Numbered from the stretch's first letter, positions 1 through 5,877 are shown. The stretch: DNA of 6,175 nt from Caulobacteraceae bacterium (GCA_947484535.1 CANKPO010000084.1:1-6175); one strand, 5' to 3'. Notes: generated from the sequence alone by a model not told the origin. Made by a program: numbers and translations.

Positions 1-430
1 CCTTAAGGGCGCCATGTTCGAAGACATTGACATAGACGGTCAGGGCCGTCTCGGGCAGGGCCGCAGCCTCAACAAAGTTCAGTCCCTTGGGCATGGGTAA
101 GGCATGACGACCATCGACCACGCAATATTGCGCATAGCCACCGCCGCCGAGCAGGGCGGTGACCTGATCGCCGACCTTCCAGCGCTCGGTGCCCTCACCG
201 ATGGCGACAACCTTGCCAGAGGCCTCTAGGCCCAGAATGTCGGGCGCGCCGGGAGGGGGCGGATAGAAGCCCATCCGCTGCAAGATGTCTGGGCGATTGA
301 CCCCGGCCGAGCGGGTCTTGATGAGGATTTCGCCCGGGCCCGCCTTGGGGATGGGGCGCTGTTCGGGAACCAAGGCCGAGGCCGGGCCCTTGCCGCCTTC
401 AATCGAAACGGCGATCATCTTGTCGTCCAT
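1..430 (-). CDS. NAD(P)H quinone oxidoreductase, PIG3/QOR-type (partial, C-terminus beyond left edge)
   Basis: This is the N-terminal 143 residues of a zinc-independent medium-chain dehydrogenase/reductase of the NAD(P)H:quinone oxidoreductase (PIG3-like) group, a soluble enzyme expected to reduce quinones or related electrophiles with NADPH. The reading frame shows the GroES-like catalytic domain: AGVNRPDILQRMG near residues 39-51, PDILGLEASGKV near 60-71, GDQVTALLGGGGYAQY near 84-99, and the family-typical LPETALTVYVNVFE near 125-138. The nucleotide-binding Rossmann half lies outside the window. The start at 430 is preceded by GGGGA four bases upstream. In-frame ATGs at 451 (no clear ribosome site) and 418 (which gives MIAVSIEGG, closest to the usual family N-terminus) are alternatives. 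An in-frame TGA lies a few codons above 451. The gene diverges from the DUF1192 gene. The family call is firm; the substrate is unknown. Confidence 0.9.
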   Translation of the reverse strand, partial: MDDKMIAVSIEGGKGPASALVPEQRPIPKAGPGEILIKTRSAGVNRPDILQRMGFYPPPPGAPDILGLEASGKVVAIGEGTERWKVGDQVTALLGGGGYAQYCVVDGRHALPMPKGLNFVEAAALPETALTVYVNVFEHGALK

Positions 431-451
431 AATGTCCCCATGGGCTTGCAT

Positions 452-531
452 CGGCGATCTGTTGGGTCACAGATAGACGGGCTTGCGCGCCAAACACAAG
501 GGCGCGACTGTGACCAAGGGAGGATGAGGCC
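452..531. promoter_or_regulatory. Divergent intergenic region with nested inverted repeat
   Basis: This 80-base gap separates the divergent quinone oxidoreductase and DUF1192 genes and must hold their start signals. It contains an outer inverted repeat, GTCACAG at 466-472 and CTGTGAC at 508-514; the arms extend to TTGGGTCACAG and CTGTGACCAA, with one extra G. Nested inside is CGCGCC at 486-491 with GGCGCG at 501-506 around a 9-base spacer. The two dyads are not concentric: the spacing is 13 bases on the left and 1 on the right. I see no convincing sigma-70 hexamers. A strong Shine-Dalgarno sequence, AGGGAGGA at 517-524, lies 7 bases before the DUF1192 start. The dyads could be an operator or an RNA stem in the DUF1192 leader; the role is inferred. 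Confidence 0.4.
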
Positions 532-753
532 ATGAATGATGAACCCGCCGAACCCCGCACGGGCCGCGGCCAGATCCTGTTGGCCTTGGGCCGCGAGGAC
601 CTTGAGCTCTGTAGCGCCGAGGAGTTGAGCGAGCGGATCGCCTCGCTTCGGGTGGAGATTTCACGCATTGAGGCCCAGATGGCCAAGAAGGCCAATGTCC
701 GCTCTTCCGCCGATGCCCTGTTCAGCTTCAAATCCAATGACCCCTCCGCTTAA
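532..753 (+). CDS. DUF1192 family small protein
   Basis: This is a 73-residue protein of the DUF1192 family, short alphaproteobacterial proteins of unknown function. Visible family features are the acidic stretch followed by LELCSAEELSERIASLR (about 24-40) and an amphipathic helix VEISRIEAQMAKK (41-53), ending in a conserved R-S-S-A-D-A-L-F segment (57-64). Residues 28-55 look like one coiled-coil-prone helix; there is no signal peptide or membrane segment, so it should be cytosolic and probably works through a partner. The start is supported by AGGGAGGA at 517-524 with a 7-base spacer. The TAA stop overlaps a possible CtrA half-site belonging to the rcdA promoter. rcdA follows 81 bp downstream on the same strand. 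The family match is confident; the function is unknown. Confidence 0.85.
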   Translation: MNDEPAEPRTGRGQILLALGREDLELCSAEELSERIASLRVEISRIEAQMAKKANVRSSADALFSFKSNDPSA

Positions 754-764
754 GGACGGTTTTG
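750..764 (+). promoter_or_regulatory. Imperfect CtrA-type box upstream of rcdA
   Basis: TTAA at 750-753, a 7-base spacer, then TTTG at 761-764 matches six of the eight fixed positions of the CtrA consensus TTAA-N7-TTAA. It lies 70-85 bases before the rcdA start and overlaps the stop codon of the DUF1192 gene. From memory, rcdA is a CtrA-controlled gene in Caulobacter, which makes the site biologically sensible. The match is weak: only one half-site is perfect, and TTAA is common by chance. I could not place clear -35/-10 hexamers in the gap 754-834. Confidence 0.25.
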
Positions 765-834
765 GCATATAGGTTGCTTGTAGCGTCCTGGCGGCTCCTC
801 TGAGCGGCGGGATTTTGGCAAGACTAGGACGGCA

Positions 835-1356
835 ATGAGCGATTTGGGCACAGCGGCAGTCATTGATTGGCGGGCCAGTCAGGTGAAGGACTTCACCCGA
901 TCAGAGCTGTTTGCCCGGACCTTTGCCGAGGGTATGGATCTGGTCGAAGAGGCGGCGGCCTATCTGGACGGCGGCGGACGTCACGATTCTAAACTTCTGT
1001 CGCGCAATACGGCGCTGGCCTATGCGGGCCAGAGCATGCGCCTGACCACGCGGCTGATGCAGGTGGTCTCTTGGCTGCTGGTCCAGCGCGCGGTGCGGGA
1101 CGGTGAGATCGCGCCCTCTGACGCCTGCGAAGAGCGCTATCGGCTAGCCCCTGAGACCGCCGATCGCGTTTCGGATCCTTTGCCGGACGATCTACCGGCT
1201 GGACTGGCGGACCTGTTGGAGAGGTCCGAACGGCTCTACGGGCATGTCCTGCATCTGGACCGCCGCATGTATGTCGAGGCCGAGGTGGTGGCCGAGCCCA
1301 ATCCGGTGCTGAGCCAGTTTCAACGGCTCAATGATGCCTTTGGGCCCAAGGCCTAA
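835..1356 (+). CDS. rcdA: Protease adaptor RcdA (DUF1465 family), regulator of CtrA degradation
   Basis: This is a 173-residue soluble protein of the DUF1465/RcdA family. In Caulobacter crescentus, RcdA is an adaptor that, with CpdR and PopA, helps deliver CtrA and other substrates to the ClpXP protease at the cell pole, allowing entry into S phase. Family-typical segments are FTRSELFARTFAEGMDLVEE (20-39), AYLDGGGR (42-49), the S-x-x-L-x-R segment (52-57), SMRLTTRLMQVVSWLLVQRA (67-86) and a third helix LLERSERLYGHVLHLDRRMY (about 127-146). These fit the known three-helix bundle with a flexible C-terminal tail, here PNPVLSQFQRLNDAFGPKA. The length is close to that of the Caulobacter protein. 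The start is preceded by AGGA at 826-829 with a 5-base spacer. It converges on ccr. The family is certain. The CtrA-adaptor role is inferred from orthology and depends on the organism using the CtrA circuit. Confidence 0.88.
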   Translation: MSDLGTAAVIDWRASQVKDFTRSELFARTFAEGMDLVEEAAAYLDGGGRHDSKLLSRNTALAYAGQSMRLTTRLMQVVSWLLVQRAVRDGEIAPSDACEERYRLAPETADRVSDPLPDDLPAGLADLLERSERLYGHVLHLDRRMYVEAEVVAEPNPVLSQFQRLNDAFGPKA

Positions 1357-1364
1357 GGGGCCAA

Positions 1365-1398
1365 GATCAGGGGGTTTTGACGCCCCCTAATCCTGATC
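1365..1398. terminator. Hairpin between convergent rcdA and ccr
   Basis: The 52 bases between the stop codons of rcdA and ccr contain AGGGGG (1369-1374) and CCCCCT (1383-1388) around an 8-base loop. Flanking GATCAGG (1365-1371) and CCTGATC (1392-1398) give an alternative or extended pairing. The location between convergent genes fits a bidirectional terminator. No run of T follows on either strand, so it is not a textbook Rho-independent terminator and may only protect 3' ends or assist Rho. Confidence 0.45.
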
Positions 1399-1408
1399 GA
1401 TCAGAGGC

Positions 1409-2683
1409 TTAGCCTCCGTTCGAAATTTCCAAAACCTCTTCCACGGTCCGCAGGCCGGGGCGCTGGGCATTGACCAGAACACCCATATTGCCGGGAAGGT
1501 GCTTATTATCGAGCATCTTTTCGTGGGCATCGGGAATGCCGTCCCAGCCGAACACTTCCGACAGGCAAGGATCAATCCGGCGCTCAATGACCAGCCGGTT
1601 TGCGGCCGAGGCTTGGGCCAGATTGGCGAAGTGGCTGCCCTGAACCCGCTTTTGGCGCATCCACAGGAAGCGGGCATCCATGGTCAGGTTGAAGCCCGAG
1701 GTTCCCGCGCAGATCACGACCATGCCGCCGCGCTTGACGACCAAGACGGACACCGGGATGGTCGCTTCGCCGGGATGTTCGAACACCATGTCGACATCCT
1801 TGCCGCCGGTGATCTGCCACAGGGCCTTACCGAACTTGCGGCTCTCTTTCATATAGTCGCCAAATTCCGGTCCATTGACCGTGGGCAGTTGGCCCCAGCA
1901 GTTGAAGTCGCTGCGATTGAGGACCGCCTTTGCCCCCATCGACATAACGAAATCGCGCTTATCTTCAGAGGAGACCACGCCGATGGCGTTGGCGCCCGAA
2001 ACGGCACAGAGTTGGGTCGCAAAGACGCCGAGGCCGCCCGAGGCGCCCCAAATCAGGACATTGTCGCCCGGACGGATGATGTGGGGGCGGTGGCCAAACA
2101 GCATGCGATAGGCGGTGGCGAGCGTCAGGGTGTAGCAGGCGCTCTCTTCCCAGGTCAGGTGCTTGGGGCGCGGCATCAGTTGGCGTGACTGAACCCGTGT
2201 GAACTGGGCAAAGCTGCCGTCCGGGGTCTCATAGCCCCAGATGCGCTGAGAGGTCGAGAACATCGGATCGCCGCCGTTGCACTCCTCGTCGTCCCCATCA
2301 TCCTGGTTACAGTGGATGACCACCTCGTCTCCCGGGCTCCAGCGGCGCACCTTGGCGCCGACGGCCCAGACCACGCCCGAGGCATCAGACCCGGCAATAT
2401 GATAGGGCTGCTTGTGGCCATCAAGCGGGCTAATCGGCTCGCCAAGGGCGGCCCAAACGCCATTATAGTTGACGCCCGCGGCCATCACGAGGACCAGAAC
2501 CTCATCCTCGCCAATGGTTGGGGTCTCAACGACCTCGAGCTGCATGGCCTTGTTCGGGCGGCCATGGCGTTCCTTGCGGATCGTCCAGGCATGCATACGG
2601 GCGGGGACATGGTAGGCCGGCGGAATCTCGCCGATCTCATAGAGGTCCTTCAAGGCTGGGGCAGTCATTGCGGTGCTGGTCAT
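1409..2683 (-). CDS. ccr: Crotonyl-CoA carboxylase/reductase
   Basis: This is a 424-residue enzyme of the medium-chain dehydrogenase superfamily that reductively carboxylates crotonyl-CoA with NADPH and CO2 to (2S)-ethylmalonyl-CoA, the defining step of the ethylmalonyl-CoA pathway. The frame shows the family N-terminus ALKDLYEIGEIPP (about 10-22), AGVNYNGVW (69-77), the HCNQDDGDDEECNGGDPMF block (124-142) with IWGYETPDGSFAQF (148-161), the NADPH-binding GASGGLGV (213-220), FEHPGEATIP (301-310) and GSHFAN (349-354). By motif position, the Asn of VNYN and His351 correspond to CO2-binding Asn81 and His365 of the Kitasatospora setae enzyme, as I recall them. The open frame continues 36 codons further upstream, but those residues have no family character. 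Start 2683 has GGAA seven bases upstream and gives the normal length; the ATG at 2668 lacks a ribosome site. The gene diverges from ecm, the next-step enzyme. Confidence 0.96.
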   Translation of the reverse strand: MTSTAMTAPALKDLYEIGEIPPAYHVPARMHAWTIRKERHGRPNKAMQLEVVETPTIGEDEVLVLVMAAGVNYNGVWAALGEPISPLDGHKQPYHIAGSDASGVVWAVGAKVRRWSPGDEVVIHCNQDDGDDEECNGGDPMFSTSQRIWGYETPDGSFAQFTRVQSRQLMPRPKHLTWEESACYTLTLATAYRMLFGHRPHIIRPGDNVLIWGASGGLGVFATQLCAVSGANAIGVVSSEDKRDFVMSMGAKAVLNRSDFNCWGQLPTVNGPEFGDYMKESRKFGKALWQITGGKDVDMVFEHPGEATIPVSVLVVKRGGMVVICAGTSGFNLTMDARFLWMRQKRVQGSHFANLAQASAANRLVIERRIDPCLSEVFGWDGIPDAHEKMLDNKHLPGNMGVLVNAQRPGLRTVEEVLEISNGG

Positions 2684-2755
2684 GGCGCGGTTCCGGTCTT
2701 GGCGTTGTCTCGATTGGGGCGGTAACCCCGCAGATCTTAAGGCTGCCCGACAAAA

Positions 2756-2768
2756 GTCAGCCCCTGAC
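2756..2768. repeat. 13-bp perfect inverted repeat GTCAG-N3-CTGAC
   Basis: GTCAG (2756-2760) and CTGAC (2764-2768) form a perfect dyad with a CCC spacer, 73-85 bases before the ccr start. It touches the weak -35-like CTGACT on the minus strand. It is a candidate operator for ccr; the short arms mean chance cannot be excluded. Confidence 0.35.
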
Positions 2769-2886
2769 CCGCTTGTTTTGGGTGGTTTCAAGCAAGACCG
2801 TGCCCCTAGAGAGGCCCCATCTCAATTGTTCGGTCATTACCGTGGGACAAGCTTGCGAGGCTGGCAAGAGGCTTTTTTGCAACGCA

Positions 2887-2902
2887 GCACAAGAAATTGT
2901 GC
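2887..2902. repeat. 16-bp inverted repeat GCACAA-GAAA-TTGTGC
   Basis: The arms are perfect 6-mers around a 4-base centre. The element is roughly central in the ccr-ecm gap, 204 bases from the ccr start and 104 from the ecm start. A second, offset pairing ACGCA (2882-2886) with TGCGT (2900-2904) overlaps it. Directly to the left is TTTTTTGCAA (2873-2882). It is a candidate binding site for a dimeric regulator; as RNA it would be a GAAA-tetraloop hairpin. Confidence 0.4.
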
Positions 2903-2935
2903 GTCGCGGTCGCCTTCCTTCATCAAGACAGTGGA

Positions 2936-2963
2936 TTGCCCCAGCCTCGGTGAATGATAAAGT
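2936..2963 (+). promoter_or_regulatory. Possible ecm promoter
   Basis: TTGCCC at 2936-2941 and TAAAGT at 2958-2963, spaced by 16 bases, loosely resemble sigma-70 hexamers. Transcription would begin near 2970, inside the candidate operator CCGGACAATTG (2964-2974), which would suit repression. The hexamers are imperfect, so this is only a suggestion. Confidence 0.22.
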
Positions 2964-3005
2964 CCGGACAATTGCTCTGCAGCCCACCGCCTAGGATGAT
3001 CGAAC

Positions 3006-5006
3006 ATGTCCGCCAAGCCGTTCCAACATGCGCCAGACGCCCCGTGGATCATCCGTACCTATGCTGGCCACTCGACGGCGGACAAGTCCAACGCCCTTTA
3101 CCGGTCCAATCTGGCCAAGGGTCAGACGGGCCTCTCGGTGGCCTTCGACCTACCCACCCAGACCGGCTATGATCCAGACCATATTTTGGCACGCGGTGAG
3201 GTCGGTAAGGTCGGGGTGCCGGTCAGCCATGTGGGCGATATGCGCACCCTGTTTGACCAGATCCCGCTCGATCAGATGAACACCTCCATGACCATCAATG
3301 CGACGGCGGCGTGGCTTTTGTCGCTCTATGTCGGGCTGGCTCAGGAACAGGGCGTGTCGCCCAAGGCCTTGCAGGGCACGACCCAAAACGATCTGATGAA
3401 AGAATATCTGTCGCGCGGGACCTATATCTATCCGCCTGCCCCCTCGATGAGGGTGATCAGCGATATGGTCGCTTGGGCCTATGTCGAGACGCCTAAATGG
3501 AACCCGACCAACATCTGCTCCTACCATCTGCAAGAGGCCGGAGCGACGCCTGAGCAGGAACTGGCCTATGCCCTAGCCACGGCGATGGCGGTGCTCGATG
3601 CGGTCAAGGCCGGGGGACAGGTGCCGGAAGCAGACTTCACCGTCGTGGTCTCGCGCATCAGCTTCTTCGTCAATGCCGGGATTCGGTTCGTCACTGAACT
3701 TTGCAAGATGCGCGCCTTTACCGAGCTTTGGGATGAGCTCTTGCAACAGCGCTATGGCATTACCGACGATAAGGCCCGCCGGTTCCGCTATGGCGTTCAG
3801 GTCAATTCGCTCGGCCTGACCGAACAGCAGCCGGAAAATAACGTCTATCGCATCTTGGTCGAGGCCCTCGCCGTCACCCTCTCGAAGGATGCCCGCTGCC
3901 GCGCCCTGCAACTGCCGGCTTGGAACGAGGCCCTTGGCCTGCCGCGCCCTTGGGATCAGCAATGGTCCTTGCGCTTGCAACAGGTCCTAGCCTTTGAGAC
4001 CGACCTTCTGGAATATGAGGACCTGTTTGACGGCTCTCACGTCGTCGCCGCCAAGGTCGCTCAGCTCAAGACCCAAGCGATTGATGAGTTGGCCAAGATC
4101 GACGCCATGGGCGGTGCTGCTGCAGCCATTGACTATATGAAGGGCCAGCTGGTTGCCTCCAATGCGGCACGCGTGCGCGGCGTCGAGACCGGGGGCATGA
4201 CGGTCATTGGCGTCAATCGTTATCCTGAAACCGAGGTCTCGCCCCTGTCGGCGGGCGAAGGCTCCATCGAGACGGTTGATCCGCGCCTTGAGGCTGAGGT
4301 GATTGGCCGCTTGAAACAGTGGAAGGCCGACCGTAATGGCGCGGCGGTGATCTCTGCCCTCGCCGATCTGGACAGCGCCGCCAAGGAGGGTCGCAACCTG
4401 ATGCCCGCCTCGCTGGCGGCGGCTAAGGCTGGGGTGACGACCGGCGAATGGGCCGATGCCCTGCGCTCTGTCTTTGGGGAATATCGCGGACCCACCGGCG
4501 TGGCGGTGGTGGTCTCGTCCGGCACCGATCCGGATGAGGAAGAGGTTCAAAAGGAAGTAGCGCGCGTGAGCGAGGCCCTCGGCGAAACCTTGCGCTTCCT
4601 CGTCGGTAAGCCTGGCCTTGATGGTCACTCCAACGGTGCCGAGCAGATCGCCACCCGCGCCCGAGCCGTGGGTATGGAGGTGTTCTATGACGGCATCCGC
4701 TCCACCCCTGCCGAGATCGTGCAAAGGGCCAAGGATACGCGCGCCCATGTGATCGGCCTGTCGATCCTGTCGGGCTCGCATCTGGATCTGGTGCAAGAGG
4801 TTGTGCGCCTGATGCGCATCGAGGGGATGGACCATGTGCCGGTGATCGTCGGCGGTATTATCCCTCCGCAAGATGCCATGATGCTCAAGCAGATGGGGGT
4901 TCGCCGGGTCTATACGCCTAAGGACTTTAAGATCACGCCGATGATGGGTGATGTGGCCCGCACGGCTCTGGCGGCGGTCGAGGAGCGTCTGACCTCTGAC
5001 ACTTGA
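3006..5006 (+). CDS. ecm: Ethylmalonyl-CoA mutase (MeaA-like, B12-dependent)
   Basis: This 666-residue adenosylcobalamin-dependent mutase converts (2R)-ethylmalonyl-CoA to (2S)-methylsuccinyl-CoA in the ethylmalonyl-CoA pathway. It acts after Ccr and an epimerase. The N-terminal TIM-barrel substrate domain shows RTYAGHSTADKSN (17-29), GLSVAFDLPTQTGYDPD (42-58), MNTSMTINATA (91-101) and SYHLQEAGATPEQELA from 172, whose His174 aligns with the catalytic His of methylmalonyl-CoA mutase. The QTGYD motif (52-56), where methylmalonyl-CoA mutase has HRGYD, supports the ethylmalonyl type, as does the neighbouring ccr. The C-terminal B12 domain has D539-G-H541-S-N-G544 with the axial histidine, SIL at 586-588 and GG at 616-617. 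The start has AGGA at 2993-2996, nine bases upstream, and an in-frame TGA just above. The older name is meaA. The protein appears full length with no missing key residue. Confidence 0.96.
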   Translation: MSAKPFQHAPDAPWIIRTYAGHSTADKSNALYRSNLAKGQTGLSVAFDLPTQTGYDPDHILARGEVGKVGVPVSHVGDMRTLFDQIPLDQMNTSMTINATAAWLLSLYVGLAQEQGVSPKALQGTTQNDLMKEYLSRGTYIYPPAPSMRVISDMVAWAYVETPKWNPTNICSYHLQEAGATPEQELAYALATAMAVLDAVKAGGQVPEADFTVVVSRISFFVNAGIRFVTELCKMRAFTELWDELLQQRYGITDDKARRFRYGVQVNSLGLTEQQPENNVYRILVEALAVTLSKDARCRALQLPAWNEALGLPRPWDQQWSLRLQQVLAFETDLLEYEDLFDGSHVVAAKVAQLKTQAIDELAKIDAMGGAAAAIDYMKGQLVASNAARVRGVETGGMTVIGVNRYPETEVSPLSAGEGSIETVDPRLEAEVIGRLKQWKADRNGAAVISALADLDSAAKEGRNLMPASLAAAKAGVTTGEWADALRSVFGEYRGPTGVAVVVSSGTDPDEEEVQKEVARVSEALGETLRFLVGKPGLDGHSNGAEQIATRARAVGMEVFYDGIRSTPAEIVQRAKDTRAHVIGLSILSGSHLDLVQEVVRLMRIEGMDHVPVIVGGIIPPQDAMMLKQMGVRRVYTPKDFKITPMMGDVARTALAAVEERLTSDT

Positions 5007-5012
5007 CCTGCT

Positions 5013-5034
5013 GCCAGCCTGCCGCCAAGCTGGC
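5013..5034 (+). terminator. Weak hairpin downstream of ecm
   Basis: GCCAGC (5013-5018) and GCTGGC (5029-5034) pair perfectly around a 10-base loop, starting 7 bases after the ecm stop codon. There is no following T run, so it may be a partial terminator or an mRNA-stabilising stem that sets the ratio of ecm to the downstream SDR gene. The remaining bases up to 5077 show only a ribosome binding site. Confidence 0.3.
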
Positions 5035-5077
5035 TCCAACAACCGTTTGAAACCAAAAAACGCATTAGGGAAACGCC

Positions 5078-5842
5078 ATGAACCTCTTCGATCTGACCGG
5101 TAAGGTCGCCATCATCACCGGCTCTTCGCGCGGCATTGGCCGGGCTGTGGCTGAGCGCATGGCTGACCATGGGGCCAAGGTGGTGATTTCGTCGCGCAAG
5201 GCCGGACCCTGCGAAGAGGTGGCTGCTGAGATCAATGAAGCCCATCCCGGCGCCGCCATTGCTGTGCCCGCCAATATCTCGTCGAAGGAAGATCTTCAGC
5301 GTCTGGTTGATGAAACCCGCAAGGCCTTTGGCAAGATCGATATTCTGGTCTGTAACGCCGCCTCCAATCCCTATTATGGCCCCATGGCCGGGATTGCCGA
5401 TGATCAGTTCCGCAAGATCTTGGAAAACAACGTCATCGCCAATCACTGGCTGATCCAGATGGTTGTTCCCGAAATGACCGAGCGCAAGGATGGCTCGATT
5501 ACCATCATCTCCTCCATCGGTGGCCTGCGCGGCTCGACCGTGATTGGGGCCTATAATATTTCCAAGGCGGCGGACTTCCAGCTCGCCCGCAATCTGGCCT
5601 GCGAATATGGCCCCGACAATATCCGGGTCAACTGCATCGCGCCGGGCCTGATCCGCACCGACTTTGCTAAGGCCCTGTGGGAAAATCCAGAGACCCTCAA
5701 GCGCGCGACCAGCGGCAGTCCCTTGCGCCGCATTGGGGAGCCCAACGAGATCGCCGGTGCCGCCGTATTCCTAGCGTCGGCGGCAGGCTCGTTCATGACG
5801 GGTCAGAATATCGTCGTTGACGGCGGCGCGACCATCGCCTGA
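5078..5842 (+). CDS. SDR family oxidoreductase, classical type
   Basis: This is a 254-residue cytosolic short-chain dehydrogenase/reductase with a complete active site. The cofactor motif TGSSRGIG is at 14-21, NAA at 93-95, and the catalytic tetrad is Asn118, Ser146, Tyr159 and Lys163 (within YNISK). APGLIRTDF follows near 186-194 and the C-terminal FMTGQNIVVDGG near 239-250. SSRK at 38-41 places an arginine after the second strand, which usually favours NADP(H). ILVCNAASNPYYGP and PEMTERKDGSI resemble the DHRS4-like carbonyl reductase branch, but I cannot name the substrate. AGGGA at 5067-5071 lies six bases before the start. The gene follows ecm after 71 bp on the same strand and may be co-transcribed. 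An accessory role in acyl-CoA metabolism is possible but unproven. It converges on DUF2237. Confidence 0.9.
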   Translation: MNLFDLTGKVAIITGSSRGIGRAVAERMADHGAKVVISSRKAGPCEEVAAEINEAHPGAAIAVPANISSKEDLQRLVDETRKAFGKIDILVCNAASNPYYGPMAGIADDQFRKILENNVIANHWLIQMVVPEMTERKDGSITIISSIGGLRGSTVIGAYNISKAADFQLARNLACEYGPDNIRVNCIAPGLIRTDFAKALWENPETLKRATSGSPLRRIGEPNEIAGAAVFLASAAGSFMTGQNIVVDGGATIA

Positions 5843-5849
5843 TGGATCA

Positions 5850-5877
5850 GGCCTAGCCGCCTTCGCGCGGTTAGGCC
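5850..5877. terminator. Bidirectional hairpin between SDR gene and DUF2237
   Basis: GGCCTAGCCGC (5850-5860) pairs with GCGGTTAGGCC (5867-5877) in an 11-bp stem with one G-T (G·U) pair and a 6-base loop CTTCGC. It starts 7 bases after the SDR stop codon. Its right arm contains the DUF2237 stop codon (5871-5873). It is the strongest hairpin I found and fits a shared terminator for convergent genes. It lacks a T tract on both strands, so intrinsic termination may be inefficient. Confidence 0.6.

Larger units (their letters stand above)
2684..3005. promoter_or_regulatory. Divergent ccr-ecm control region
   Basis: This 322-base stretch has no recognisable gene and must hold the promoters of both ccr and ecm. 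It is unusually rich in dyads: GGGG/CCCC around a 6-base loop at 2716-2729 (in the ccr leader), GTCAG-CCC-CTGAC at 2756-2768, CAATTGTTCGG at 2823-2833 mirrored by CCGGACAATTG at 2964-2974, and GCACAA-GAAA-TTGTGC at 2887-2902 next to a T6 run. A weak minus-strand pair, CTGACT (2760-2755) and TAAGAT (2739-2734) with a 15-base spacer, might serve ccr. In other bacteria ccr is under dedicated regulators (CcrR in Methylorubrum, RamB in Paracoccus), so specific operators here are plausible. Which protein binds cannot be read from this window. Confidence 0.6.

Noticed and set aside
399..737. Minus-strand open frame of 112 codons opposite DUF1192
   Set aside because: It overlaps both the DUF1192 gene and the oxidoreductase start, and its sequence matches no family I know; it is a shadow frame.
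791..808. GCGGCTC-CTCT-GAGCGGC hairpin just before rcdA
   Set aside because: It has a G-G mismatch in the stem, no T tract, and lies where a leader is expected. It is too weak to call a terminator or operator.
1404..1416. GAGGCTTAGCCTC palindrome at the ccr stop codon
   Set aside because: It is short and mostly within the final codons of ccr; the larger hairpin at 1365-1398 explains the 3' end better.
1499..2188. Antisense open frame of 229 codons opposite ccr
   Set aside because: It is a shadow of the crotonyl-CoA carboxylase/reductase coding sequence with no family resemblance and no ribosome site that I can see.
2684..2791. Longer ccr start at 2791 adding 36 residues
   Set aside because: The added residues do not resemble the Ccr N-terminus. 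The start at 2683 gives the usual length and the expected beginning of the protein.
2673..2957. Open frames on both strands inside the ccr-ecm gap (also 2757-2987 minus)
   Set aside because: Both need GTG starts, have no recognisable family features, overlap candidate promoters, and one overlaps the ccr start. I treat the gap as regulatory.
3987..5042. Long antisense open frame of 351 codons opposite ecm
   Set aside because: It lies entirely over the well-supported mutase gene, has no recognisable domain, and is explained by codon bias in GC-rich DNA.
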